Positions 44,600 to 55,468 of a DNA stretch of 64,000 bases are shown in pieces. Positions within the stretch are counted from its first letter, which is position 1. Every line of letters begins with the position of its first letter. The stretch is from Owenia fusiformis (Eukaryota > Annelida > Polychaeta > Sabellida > Oweniidae), in the NCBI GenBank assembly GCA_903813345.2, contig CAIIXF020000002.1, positions 31,550,926 to 31,614,925 on the forward strand, given 5' to 3'. Both the position numbers and the translations under genes were made by a program. The notes under the pieces are model-generated. The model was given only the letters and a program-made list of their open reading frames with translations. It did no database searches and was not told the DNA's origin.

Positions 44600-46038
44600 T
44601 AATATTAAGCTTTATTGAAACAGAAGCGCTATGCACACTTGAAATGGTTAATCTTAAATGTATTTGAATTATGGTACATTTACAAAATGAAAACATCTCG
44701 AGATACGAGTTCGTCTCTGAATCCCCATTTCGACGATTTCATTCTCACCATTCACGTTTCTAAAGCAAAACCATGGGATATTAGATAATTCATTTCAGGT
44801 ATCTTTACAAGTTGTTAACGTTTTTGCAATTGAACTACCCTGTATTTCACTGAGCAAAAGCCATGAAATTAATACACCGCGGATGGATCAAGCTGCACGA
44901 TGTCGACTTTGAAATAACTTAAATTGCTTAACATAGATTGGAGGGAGACAAACGAAGGGTCTAGGAGTCGACGCGCATTTACTACATCGCTGAGTAACTA
45001 GGTGAGTTTCTATTTTGATTTGTATTTATACCAGGCATTATAGTTCATGTTATGTTTATGGTTTCTTGATGGACCATCCTAGTATCACTAGCACTCAAAA
45101 TAAGGCAAAGAATTAGTTGACTCAATACTTGTATTTGTAATATTATAATCCTAATCTAGTAAATAATCGTGCTTCATTGACAGTCTGTATATATCACGGA
45201 GGAATTTTTGAGTCATTAGCAGACGCGAGAGAGGCAAAACTGATGATAACAAATTGTAACATATTAAACTGCGATGTTTCATAGTTCGGACCATTTCATA
45301 CTTTTTGACCTATTTCAAGTTGTGCTGTCCATTCATAACCCGAAAAGAAATGTAAAAATATTTACCAATAGGCCTACATACTAGGTTCAATCAACGCTTA
45401 CCCTAAATGCTGTTAACTTGTTGGGATCATCAATTCTGGCGTCCCCTGAACTATTCGAGCGCAAACGCTTGGATTTTCTGAAAGTTTGATGCTGACATAC
45501 TTTTCTGCCATTAAGGTCTTGAAAATAATTCCCATATCTCGTGAAGAAAAAAAAGAAAACCCGTACTTCCAATGCTGCGTCATTTCGTTACCGAAACGGA
45601 TCCGTTTTCGTAAACAGTAAAATGTTGAGTAAGAAATATCAGCGTTCATTTTTTACATCAAAAATAAGGGTGACTGCAACTATGTTCAATACGTTCAGAA
45701 TAATACTAGAAAAGTATTTTATTATGCCACCAACAGAAGTGGTGACATATTGTTAATTCGAACATGACTGTATTCACGCCTTCAATAAACTGTGAACAAA
45801 GTATGTATTCGTCGATATAACACCTGCTCTTCGGTCTTTATTTCTTAAATTTTATAGTCTCCAACTTTTTTGTGGACTGCGTTCGGCATCAGCGGTTGAT
45901 GTACGGCAATTAGTATTAGGTCTTTGGCGTCTGTTAACAAATGGCAGGTGGTGACATTTTGCATGTTCATGCCTTGTGTAGTTCTATCAGATATTCTCAT
46001 CCCTTCTGATTGTACTATAATTCTGTATTTAAGGCAAA
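44600..46038. other. Upstream region of the secreted-peptide gene
   Basis: No gene recognised. Sequence near 45420-45610 is a diverged relative of the MITE at 46540-46889 (TTCGAGCGCAAACGC, GTTACCGAAACGG). No promoter was placed with confidence. Confidence 0.3.
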
Positions 46039-46141
46039 ATGGAGACAACACGTATGGTATGTTGCCTTGTAGTTGTGATGTTACTGGTATGCACAGTTAC
46101 TGGACATCATCTTGGTGTTAGTCACCTAAAAGAAAAAAGAG
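46039..46141 (+). CDS. Peptide precursor exon 1 (signal peptide)
   Basis: ATG in context AAAATGG; 34 codons plus one base; donor G|GTAATTGT. Ends just after the KEKR dibasic site. Confidence 0.65.
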
Positions 46142-47758
46142 GTAATTGTGTTCAATTCATTAAGCGTACATCACCCTTTCTCCAAATTGGCCTGTTGATG
46201 GAAGTCAAGCAAAAAGTCGAGAAAGCAAGTCGATAATTTTTTTTGACAGACTCTTAAGCATATTATAGATGTGCTTAGAATTGGTATTTAAGCTGTAAAT
46301 GTTTGGTAGATAAATTTTGACTTCATTTAAAAGGTGAAACAATGATTTTCTCGATCTCAAACAAGTCTTGATTTTCACCCATAAATTACGATATATTTAA
46401 TCAAAATATTCCCACAGCCTCAGTCTCAACTAAAGCGGTCTTTTCAAAGATATGAATCCATAATTATAAAAGGGGGAATTCAACAATTAGATACTCGTAT
46501 AGTAGTACGTCGCAATGTTGTTAGAAAACATGCATGTGGCACCGGTGATCCACTCGATTACGCTACTCGAAACTTGAGATGAACCGTTTTGGTAACAAAA
46601 TGTCGGAACCTCGAAGGTACGATTTTTCTTTTTTCCTTATTCCATGCGTTGAAGGCAAAATTATAAAAGGGGGAATATATATTATTCTGTTGTCTTCTGA
46701 ACTATTTGTTCGCAAACATGTACATTATCTTAAACATATGATACTAACTCACGTTTGTGATAAACATGTCGTGAGAATTCTGCCCACAATGCTTAAGAAA
46801 AAGAGAAAAATCGTAACTTCGAGGTTCCGACATTTTGTTACCGAAGCGGTTCCTTTCGGTAACTTGCGTAATCGAGTGGATCACCGGTGAATTAAGGATC
46901 TATGGGAAAGAATTCAAATATGGAAATGCCTACTCGGAGTATTTTAAATATACATTTCTTCATCAAAGGGGGGGGGGTCCAGTGGCGGATCCAGGAACCA
47001 ACAGGGGGGGCCCAAATTTGAGGTCAGAGAAAAAACCTCAAAATTTAAAACATTTTGGGCCCCTAAAACCGAAAAGTGGGCCCAAATTTTGAAAATTTGA
47101 GGCCCATTTTCTTCAAAATTTGGCCTAAAATTTAAAAAATAAGGCCTTAGAAGGCCCAATAATGAACAAAAGGCCCACTTTTTGGGGCCTTAAGGCCTTT
47201 TTTGGCCTATAATTTTTTTGGGCCCAACTTTTTTTTCTGGGCAAACCTTAGGGGGGGGGGGGGGGCGAGCGCCATGGGCCCCCCCCGGATCCGCCATAGG
47301 GGGTCCCCATCATAGATGTTGAGAATGATGTTCTTATCGACAACTTTTACAAAAAGGATTCAAGTATAAAGAGACAGGTCGTGAATGTTCAAGATGATGA
47401 AAATGATGTTCTTACCGACAACATTCACAATGGAGATTCAAGAATAAAGAGACGGTTATTAGGTAACGTATAATCTATTTGTTTCAAACCTCATCAGGTT
47501 TAGAACACAATAGTTATGCACGGTCGGTTTTGATACAGGAAATATCCCTTGGAATACACAAAATATCTTCCCGGCCTTGGTCCCTACGGACCCTCGAGAA
47601 GATATATTGTAAATCCTTCGGGATATTCCCTGTATCCAAAACCTCCCAGTCCAACTCTTATTTATCCAGGTGAGGAAAATGATGTACACGTAGAAAAAGA
47701 GAGTATGAAGAGATGGGAAGACAAGGTAACTACAACGTCAGACCATCGATGGACATAA
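46039..47758 (+). CDS. Secreted precursor with three dibasic-bounded acidic repeats
   Basis: Exons 46039-46141, 47316-47462 and 47670-47758 join with all introns in phase 1 to give 112 residues. Residues 1-22 are a signal peptide (charged start, VCCLVVVMLLVCTVTG, likely cut before His23). After KEKR at 31-34 come three repeats built on E-N-D-V (residues 37-40, 63-66, 86-89), each ending in Lys-Arg (IKR at 52-54, IKRR at 78-81, MKR at 96-98). The repeat spacing is 26 and 23 residues. The mature part has no cysteine. Processing at the basic sites would release acidic peptides of about 18, 24, 15 and 14 residues, the second with N-terminal Gln. This layout is that of a neuropeptide or other prohormone-type precursor, but the peptides match no family I know and no Gly precedes the cleavage sites for amidation. 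An AATAAA 87 bases after the stop supports a terminal exon. Both introns are filled by repeats. Further exons in intron 1 are possible. Confidence 0.65.
46540..46889. mobile_element. 350-bp MITE in intron 1 of the peptide gene
   Basis: Ends CACCGGTGATCCACTCGATT and its complement. Inner inverted segments carry GTCGGAACCTCGAAG and CTTCGAGGTTCCGAC. Confidence 0.8.
46979..47296. mobile_element. GTGGCGGATCCAGG-ended repeat in intron 1 of the peptide gene
   Basis: Left end CCAGTGGCGGATCCAGG and right end CCGGATCCGCCATAG, with G and C runs just inside. The interior repeats GGCCC and AAAATTTG. Similar GGATCC-ended repeats are frequent in invertebrate genomes. Confidence 0.65.
47316..47462 (+). CDS. 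Peptide precursor exon 2 (repeats 1 and 2)
   Basis: Starts after CCCCATCATAG; the two leading bases complete Asp35. The nucleotide sequence itself shows the duplication: GAGAATGATGTTCTTATCGAC against GAAAATGATGTTCTTACCGA. Donor GTAACG. The acceptor lies only about 20 bases past a transposon end, so its pyrimidine tract was partly supplied by the insertion. Confidence 0.65.
47508..47680. mobile_element. Compact foldback repeat filling intron 2 of the peptide gene
   Basis: GTTATGCACGGTCGGTTTTG faces CAAAACCTCCCAGTCCAACT. Related to 41880-42489, including the GAAGATATATT and GGGATATTCC blocks. It occupies nearly the whole 207-base intron. Confidence 0.55.
47670..47758 (+). CDS. Peptide precursor exon 3 (repeat 3 and stop)
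   Basis: The acceptor TTATTTATCCAG restores frame in phase 1. GAGGAAAATGATGTA is a third copy of the ENDV block, closed by MKR. Stop TAA at 47756-47758. An unused donor-like AAG|GTAACT lies at about 47727, so an alternative 3' end is possible. Confidence 0.6.
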
Positions 47759-47844
47759 ATCGACATTGAAATATAATTGGACTCTATCACGCCCGTCTAT
47801 AGTATTTTGAAATTACTTCTGTTATGATTGTGATAAAGAAATTG

Positions 47845-47850
47845 AATAAA
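47845..47850 (+). terminator. Polyadenylation signal of the peptide precursor gene
   Basis: AATAAA 87 bases downstream of the stop codon. Confidence 0.6.
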
Positions 47851-48338
47851 ATTCTGCATGCACTAATGGATTTTGATTATCTATGTTTTCGTGACGTCAT
47901 GGTTTTGCTCTGAAACCATGACCTTGTAAGTATTTATTGTTAATCATTTTAAAAAAAATGTTTATATACCTCTAATATGAAAGGCACAAAATGACGGGTA
48001 TAGTCGTCGAGTGAACTTCTGTTCATGTAAACGAACAAGCTGTATTTTTTCAATGAGGACAAAAAAGATAAATTAAGATATCTATACTCAATTCACAGTA
48101 TTGAGTCACGTAAAATCCCTATCAGTTTACAAACTATTAAATTTTTACATAATATAGTAATCATTAAGAGACTTTTCTAAATCAGTCCAACATGATTCAA
48201 TGTACAATTTTGGTATTAGCGGTACAGGTAACTGTAGGAGCCTTTTCAGAAAATGCGAGTTGTGATTTTCTACATTATAATCCCCGATGTTTCTATTAAG
48301 TTCTACCTCTTCCAGGCCCTCCGTAATCGTAAACGGGT

Positions 48339-48478
48339 TCAAAATATCATCTTTTCTGGACATTATCTTTGTAAAATTCGGAAACTGGTTCAAATATCAT
48401 CTTTTCTGGACATAATCTTTGTAAAATTCGGAAACTGGTTCAAAATATCATATTTTCTGGACATGTAATATTTGTAAA
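48339..48478. repeat. 50-bp tandem repeat, about 2.8 units
   Basis: Unit CAAATATCATCTTTTCTGGA, then CATAATCTTTGTAAAATTCG, then GAAACTGGTT. Confidence 0.9.
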
Positions 48479-50506
48479 AGACAAAAAATGGTCAAGGTGG
48501 CGCACAAAGAATCCGGACGGGAAATACAATTTCTTTATTGTGATATGGGGGTTAGGGAATGATATAAGCGAGTAGATTTAACGAAGGTATCCGTTTTCCA
48601 AAGAGGAGCACAAGTCCCAAAACAGAGCCCAACAAGGCGCCGTATCCATTTACAACTTCCTTGTACATGCTGCGTGTCAGCTTAGGAATAAGTAATATAC
48701 CGCAGAAACATCTGACAAATAAAACAGTCAGATAGTGAAAATGTTGGATTTAAGAAAATATTTTTGCCAAAAATGAGAACTTCAAAAATAAATTTTTGCG
48801 GAAATGTCAAAGCCTCAGTATGCATATTTTCAACTTTTTTGGCAAAATAAAGACTTACTTTTGAATCAACAGCTCAAACGGGCCACATCAAAGCGTACAA
48901 TATATTATTAAAAACATTTTTGATTTGTCAAGTTTTTACAAATGTCAATGAAAGATGGCGAAGTCGTTTGTAGTGCATGATTCATTTATTTTTATAGAAG
49001 TGTCGCCATCTTTTAATTCAAGAGTTATTTAAAAACATGCACTTTGTCAAAAATGTGCATGTACTACTAAAGATCTCTGAACTTCAAATGCTGTTTTCTA
49101 TGTGAGTTATTTTTTTCTCCGTTCAATATAAATGCAAATCAAGCTTTGTATCATATTTGGTTGAGTGTGTAAATAACATGTTTCAATGATTATTTTATCT
49201 TTTTCTCTCTAAGCATAGTGGGCCTTTAAAGGGTAGCCCATAACGTTTAGCAAATCGAACGCTCTTTTTTAGTTGCTCACAGTTTCACTGGTCAATATCT
49301 GGTTATAAAGACGTGACGTTAAGATAACAAAATGGATGAACTTCCGTCGGAGGAAAATTTTCATCATTTTCACCAAAGATACATTTTGTATTAACATTTT
49401 ACCCGTATGTTAATAGTAACATCCGGTAACTGAAAATCGAGTCAGTTACGAGCTAATTGGTGTTCAGCTATTTAAAGGTAACTCTCTATCTAGTATACTT
49501 CACTCGTGTTATCTTGGCATCCCATACAAAAACCAATGACTTAAACTTGAAATCCATGCAGTACAATGCTGGAAGGGCAATTTTAATCGAGTGAAAATTC
49601 CCCACTTCAGCAACCAGGACTTTAATTTTCTCTATTAGCAGTTTTATCTTTATATTGAATTAAAATTCCATTTAGTTATTCATTTTAAATGCTTGCAAAA
49701 CAGCTTAAAGTCATGGACCTCTTGGACACAATATTCATTTAGTGGTCATTATTGACACTGACGACATCTATTAAACAAAATTAAAACGTTTTCTAACACT
49801 GGTCCCACTTGATTATAAAGAAGGCATTTTTGTTTTGCTTTGTAAGGTACAAGTTTGAAGAAAAACGGTTCGGTATGAGGCTCACAATCCTTGGTTTTCT
49901 GGTAGGTCTAAAATTCAAATTAACGGTTTCCAACGTGCATTGTTGGACCAACGTGATTTTTCTAGCTTTGAAACACGCCTAACCATCGACAAGGTACAGT
50001 GACAAAATATACCGTAGTACACTTTAGATGTACGATGTCACAATTTAACCGATTTGAAGCAAAGACAATGATGCAGGTGTGATGTAGGTTTTGAAAAATT
50101 AATCTTGGGAATACTTGAAAGATTTCATGTTTAATTTCGTATGTATTCGTTTAGGAAGACATTTAACTTTCTAATAACGTTAAAAGATTTTCGTACAGTG
50201 CTCGATATTTTTCGTAGTCAATATACCCACGAAAATTGATCGGTTGGAAAATGTTGGGTTTTTCACATTTCCTTTGATCCTTTTTCCCCTGTTGCCTAAG
50301 AGTGTCGATTATTTTTATGAGAATATGTTTCTCTATACTACACAATTTAGGACGGGTGGAGATTAATAAATATTCAAGTATTTATTTTAATTTAAAAAAA
50401 TCAGAAATGTGCGCTGTCAACTCGATTGTATGTTGTATTCGCGAATTGTGTTCTCTTCACGAATATTTGAGAGAAAAATATTTTTTCAAAAACTACTTGA
50501 TGAATA
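48479..50506. other. No supported gene
   Basis: AT-rich. A diverged half of the GTAAT-flanked MITE is visible at about 49850-49960 (AAATTCAAATTAACGG). Sequence near 49329 shares AACAAAATGGATGAACTTCC with two other sites. Confidence 0.3.
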
Positions 50507-51025
50507 TAGGTAGCGATCTGAGGCACTTCGATCAGGGTGTTGTCGGGACAATTTCTCTTGTGACTTAGATTATGTATTTAGGTCTATCTCAACAGATTTT
50601 ACTGGTCTTATGCGCCGCAAATGGTGCGAAAGATGTTAAAATTGCATTTTCGACCCTAAAATTCAGATTTCTTGGGGGTACATTATTATTTAGCTATAAA
50701 ACAAAAACTAAACAACCAATGCTTCTTTCTTTTGGTGTTTCTGTTAAGAGTAATCATACTTGAAATGCATATATAAAAAAATTGAAGAATTTTAACTTTA
50801 TTTAAAAACAGCAACATTTTTTCACCCTAAAATCATGGAATTTAGGGGGGTTGAGAGACATTGATTGGAATTGATTTTTTAATTTCTCAATCAATCTCAG
50901 TTAAATATTAATGGAACTTTCCTAAAAGTAGCACCAACATGTCCCCAACATATTACTATAAAGAAAAAACTCAAACACTGACATGTTTTTTGCCTATATG
51001 GGTCAATTTACCTCTCCCCTCTTTT
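50507..51025. repeat. Left inverted arm of the 5-kb element
   Basis: About 520 bp; includes GGGGACATGTTGGTGCTAC in complement form. The open frame within it is mirrored in the other arm and probably arises by chance. Confidence 0.85.
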
Positions 51026-51330
51026 CCTTATAAAAGGGGTGTGGCCATTAATACATGTGGATTTAAACAGTAGCATGATGGCACAATAAATGAATACATG
51101 TGCATATCATGTATTTTATCAAATATATTACCATAAAATATTTTCACTTAGGTGTATACATATAGTACATACATGTGAATTATTTATAATACAATATTTT
51201 TTCTATGTAGGCTCGAGATATAAGAATATTGAAAATCTGAAGTTGAATATTATCTAATACACAGTTCACGACTCAGTCATAATATTAATTTTACTCATTG
51301 TATGAATTTCTGTCATCACAAATGTAGTTT

Positions 51331-53331
51331 TTATTCACCAGAATATATTTGATCAATAAAGCTTTGTATTTCATAAACTTCCTCTTCATTTTGATCTTCT
51401 AAAGTATCATCTAATACGATAACATCTACCAGGTCCTGGGGTAGAATTTTATCTGGATTTGACACCCATTGAAATCCAAATGGCCATCTTTCATCCTCCA
51501 TCCATGTGACACAGGGGAGGGAATTGATGGGGAGGGGATGTTGGCAAGTTTCCATATGTGTGCTTGATAACTGGCCCTTGCCAGATGCTGCTGTAATGAA
51601 TCTTTACATGGGGGTAGGAGGCTTATTGTTAGTGCCTTCATAGCTTGTTATCACACTTGGAGCAGATTTTGGTTGAAATTTGTTCTTGAATAAGGTATAT
51701 CTCAGCTCATTTATATTTGAACACTTTTTGTTTCCATACATCTGGCAAGTAAACTTCTCAGCACATTTAGCAGTTTGATCACTAATGACCCCTCCAATGG
51801 TGCCGAAACCTTTTTGAAATTCTCATGAGTAATTTTAGGGGGGGGACACTTTCTCCCTTCTCACAAAGGCACTGAAGGAATCACATCCAGTGAATGAATG
51901 GAAGGCTGGTAAAGCATTACAAATTTACAAATGTCTGAACTGAGCGCATTTCCTACTTCCTTTACATTAAAGGGGCAACAAGGGACTGTAGAGAGAAAAT
52001 TCAATTTTTTTCTTTTTCTGAGCTATCAGGTCAATATTTGGCTTAACATCTTCTTTGACATATCTATTTTCTTAAAATGTATGGATAAACTCTCAATTTA
52101 GAAGTGTAAATTCAGTTCAAAGCTTCTATAAAGGGAGTCCCACTTTTTAAGATTTTTAAGATTCACCACGTTTCAAGAGGAATATCAGCTGAAATAATGT
52201 TCATCAAGGGGGTTTCTTTGTAGATAATAAAAATATATGTTTCTCTTGATGAAATATCCAAACTTAAATATATTTTGACACTGGTCGATGATCGTTGAAT
52301 TACCCCCCTGCACTAATTGTTCCACCTTTAATAAGTCATATGTGGTCTGCACTACCAGTGTCAAAAATTAATGGAGTTTGAATAAGATTGGAAAGTGCGC
52401 AAGAAGTACAAAAACATCTGGGGATCTCACAACTATAGTTTTTTCTGTATTTTCAGGTTCATTTCATGTTAATTGCATGGAGTATAATTTTTGTATCTGC
52501 CTCTTTGTGGGAAGATTTCAGGCTTGATTCAACTGTATGTGTAGCAGTAGTTCTATCACTGGTTACCACTACAGATCTCGCATGAATCTGTCTTTCTTTG
52601 AGTTTAGGAGCATTTTTATCTTTTTCCATTCTTCAAGGATCAACTGACTCAGCTGCATTTCATTCTCATCATTTAAAAGGAATTCCTTCCAATTGTTAGG
52701 AATTCTGGTATTAGGTCCTTTTATTATTAGCTTTTTGGAGACACGCCTGCGTATTCTTTCTGGTTCTTTAATTGAATCTTTCTTATAGGAAGCTTATTGC
52801 TCAGGAAGTATATGGAACAATGCATTGCCATCATAGACTATTATTGTTTTTTTCTGGTTTGGGTCCATGTAATATCATATGTTTCCAGCTCATGTGATAA
52901 TTTTGACTTTTCTGTTTTAACCAAGAGCCCATCAGGTGTTCCAAGAGCCCAGGGTATTGGACTCAGGGGATATTCTAATATTCGCTTTAGACTGATACTA
53001 TGCTGCTCTGATAACATGACTAACTGGCCAAATATATTGCGCTCAGCTCTAATCTCAATCAGTTTGTTTCCGGAGCTTTTCACCTTTTTGACTCCAGCAT
53101 TGAATTCAGATGTTTCCAGTTTCATTCTTTTATGGGGTTATGAAAACTTTTTCCCTTCTGCACAAATTGGTCTTGAATAAATTGCTTAAAGGCTTGTGTG
53201 CCCTTGGATGGTGCATTTAAGAGATCATCTGCTGAATTAGAGGGTGTTGGCATTCCAGATGATATGCAGTATAAATGATCATTGTCCTCAATTTGGAATG
53301 GATTGAGAAAGCCATCAATTGAATCAATCAA
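51331..53331 (-). pseudogene. Broken copy of a widespread unnamed invertebrate, probably transposon-borne protein family
   Basis: Minus-strand pieces in order: FVQKGKSFHNPIKE (53170), ERNIFGQLVMLSEQHSIS then YPLSPIPWALGTPDG (53050-52920), SSHKEADTKIILHAIN (about 52520-52470), LPAFHSFTGCDSFSAF (about 51905-51860), EKFTCQMYGNKKCSNINELR (about 51750-51690), LPPCKDSLQQHLARASYQAH (51625-51550), and SHGW plus an acidic tail to 51331. From memory, the same series (PLSPxPWAL, EADTxIxLHA, FTGCDxxSAF, LPPxxDxLxxHxxRAxYQAxIW) recurs in many uncharacterised cnidarian and mollusc proteins. Stops, frameshifts and the TTAA-flanked MITE at 51971-52327 break the frame. No function is known to me. Confidence 0.6.
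51971..52327. mobile_element. TTAA-flanked MITE, copy 2, inserted in the broken coding region
   Basis: TTAA at 51967-51970 and 52328-52331. Left end AGGGGCAACAAGGGAC, right end TTGTTCCACCT. About 357 bp, clearly homologous to 34071-34424. Confidence 0.75.
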
Positions 53332-53494
53332 ATTAGTTAATAATAGAACATCAGACAGTAATAAGCCTTGAATAGCTAACTATTCCCCCTTATTGTTTTG
53401 CTACATGTTCCCTACAAATAATAGATAGCAATTTATAATTGCAATTAGATAATCAGTTTATTAATTAAAGTTAAATATAAAGGTGTTTTGTATA

Positions 53495-53653
53495 AAGTAA
53501 AACCTGTGTACAGTGAACATCTATAGAGCCACAAAAAAGATTTCAATACAGAAAGACAATTTGTATTGGAATCAAGGTATGTGCTGAAAATAGGGTGTTC
53601 ATTTTACACAGGTGTTCACTAGAGAAAGGTGTTTACTAACCCAGGTCCCACTG
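53495..53653. mobile_element. Pogo-like MITE, second copy
   Basis: Starts AAGTAAAACCTGTGTACAGT and ends CCCACTG before TA. Shares GTGTTCACTAGAGAAAG with 16307-16464. Confidence 0.6.
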
Positions 53654-53699
53654 TATTAGGCTTATGTCATTTCAAAGACATTCACTAGCTACAAGTAAA

Positions 53700-54060
53700 A
53701 CAAGGCATTAACATGACAAAATGTCACCACCTAGTTGAAACAAGATAAAAAATACCTTTTTGACCTTGAGGAGGTCACTAAAGGTCAAATCTATTTTGAC
53801 CTTTAGAATGTCATTTAATGATCAAATCTATATTCTTAAATCTTAAGAAGGTCATTGAATGTCAAATCTCAAACATTAAGTCAGATTTGAACTTCTGATA
53901 ACTTATAGATGATTTTGAAAAAATGGTTAATTTGAAGCAAGTTGAAAAAAGACTTTTTCTGATCTTGAAAAGGTCATTGAAGGTCAAATCTTAAATATAA
54001 AGTCAGATTTGAACATCTGAAAACACGTAGATGATTTTGAAAACAATTGAAGTCAGTCTA
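53700..54060. repeat. Degenerate repeats with TTGAAGGTCAAAT
   Basis: Variants of AAAGGTCAAATCTATTTTGA and GGTCATTGAAGGTCAAATCT recur four or more times with irregular spacing. Confidence 0.55.
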
Positions 54061-54117
54061 TACAGTATTTGTTAATTATTTGAAATTGTAAGAATTTGTT
54101 ACAGACACCAATAATGC

Positions 54118-54538
54118 AGATGCGAGTAAGTAGTTACCAGTTTCACCACCAGGTGGCTCGTTCGGGTCAGATAGCATGGCGGGTATAGTAGAATGTTCAC
54201 TCTAACTTAAATTACATCTGTTTTAGTGGTTCAATTTTCATATAACCCTTATGTATCTAACTGTTATGTAAATTAAAATATGTCCAGTAAAAGAAAATGT
54301 TATCTGTCCAATACAAGAAAAGATATTTCACTTTTTGTGATTTTGTAACATGGGGTCTATGGGGAATCAACCCGAACTAGAAGTCACATTTTCAAAAAAA
54401 AATTAAATTTTCAAAGTTGATGAACAATTTTTGAAACCATATTACTAGATGTACTTTTACATGTAGATTTCAAATATGACATCACTTTGAATTTTGAATA
54501 TTTAATGACATAAATCAAGATTATTTTTACTCGCATCT
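54118..54538. mobile_element. AGATGCGAGTA-family MITE, copy C (inverted)
   Basis: Near full-length copy of 33077-33483 in reverse orientation, including GTTTCACCACCAGGTGGCTC. Confidence 0.8.
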
Positions 54539-54950
54539 AGTCTATTGCCAAGCTCCAACCACAAACCGCCGACCACTGACCACTGTCAAAAAAGAACAGA
54601 GACCATAACAATATGTCACCACTTTTTGTTGGTGACATAAAAATGATAACATGATATGAACCATCCTCCTAAGCAGGTGTCCAGAATCCGTACCTCCTTC
54701 TTCCACCTGCGATAACCAATTTGGACGCGCCTGATTTAACTGAATCACGTGATCTAATTATGCACAATGACGTATACATGATTTCTGTCGCAGTGTTGCG
54801 ACAGCCAATCAGATTGCGAGTCTTAATCGGGGAAATGGTAACTGCTTATTGCTGGGGGTAAAAAGAAAGAATATGTTCTGGATTTTGAAGCCCTGTGATC
54901 GGAGGATGGATATGAACATGAAGTATTTATTTTTAGATGAACATGCCAGG

Positions 54951-55468
54951 GAAAGAGGGGAGAGGTAAATTGACCCATATAGGCAAAAAACATGTTAGAG
55001 TTTGAGTTTTTTCTTTATGGTAATGTGTTGGGGACATGTTGGTGCTACTTTTAGGAAAGTTCCATTAATATTAAACTGAGATTGATTGAGAAATTAAAAA
55101 ATCAGTTCCAATCAATGTCTCTCAACCCCCCTAAATTCTATGATTTTAGGGTGAAAAAATTTGCTGTTTTTAAATAAAGTTAAAATTCTTCAATTTTTTT
55201 ACATATGCATTTCAAGTATGATTACTCTTAACAGAAACACCAAAAGAAAGAAGCATTGGTTGTTTAGTTTTTGTTTTATAGCTAAATAATAATGTACCCC
55301 CAAGAAATCTGAATTTTAAGGTCGAAAATGCAATTTTAACATCTTTCGCACCATTTGCGGCGCATAAGACCAGTAAAATCTGTTGAGATAGACCTAAATA
55401 CATAACCTAAGTCACAAGAGAAATTGTCCCGACAACACCCTGATCGAAGTGCCTCAGATCGCTACCTA
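54951..55468. repeat. Right inverted arm of the 5-kb element
   Basis: Complement of the left arm, with small indels near the poly-A stretch at 55150-55200. Confidence 0.85.

Larger units (their letters stand above)
50507..55468. mobile_element. 5-kb element with ~520-bp inverted arms and broken coding region
   Basis: The left arm 50507-51025 and right arm 54951-55468 are reverse complements with few differences. Both carry the same 63-codon frame (50572-50763 plus, 55212-55403 minus). Outer ends read TAGGTAGCGATCTGAGG and the complement. Inside lie a degraded minus-strand coding region (51331-53331) and three later insertions: a TTAA-flanked MITE, a pogo-like MITE and an AGATGCGAGTA-family MITE. 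Long TIRs around a protein-coding core suggest a DNA transposon; I cannot place it in a named superfamily. Confidence 0.75.

Noticed and set aside
48145-48393. 82-codon minus-strand frame with a coding-like look
   Set aside because: No recognised domain, overlaps a tandem repeat, and no splice partners were found.
50572-50763. 63-codon frame duplicated at 55212-55403
   Set aside because: Identical copies arise because both lie in the inverted arms of one element; nothing suggests translation.
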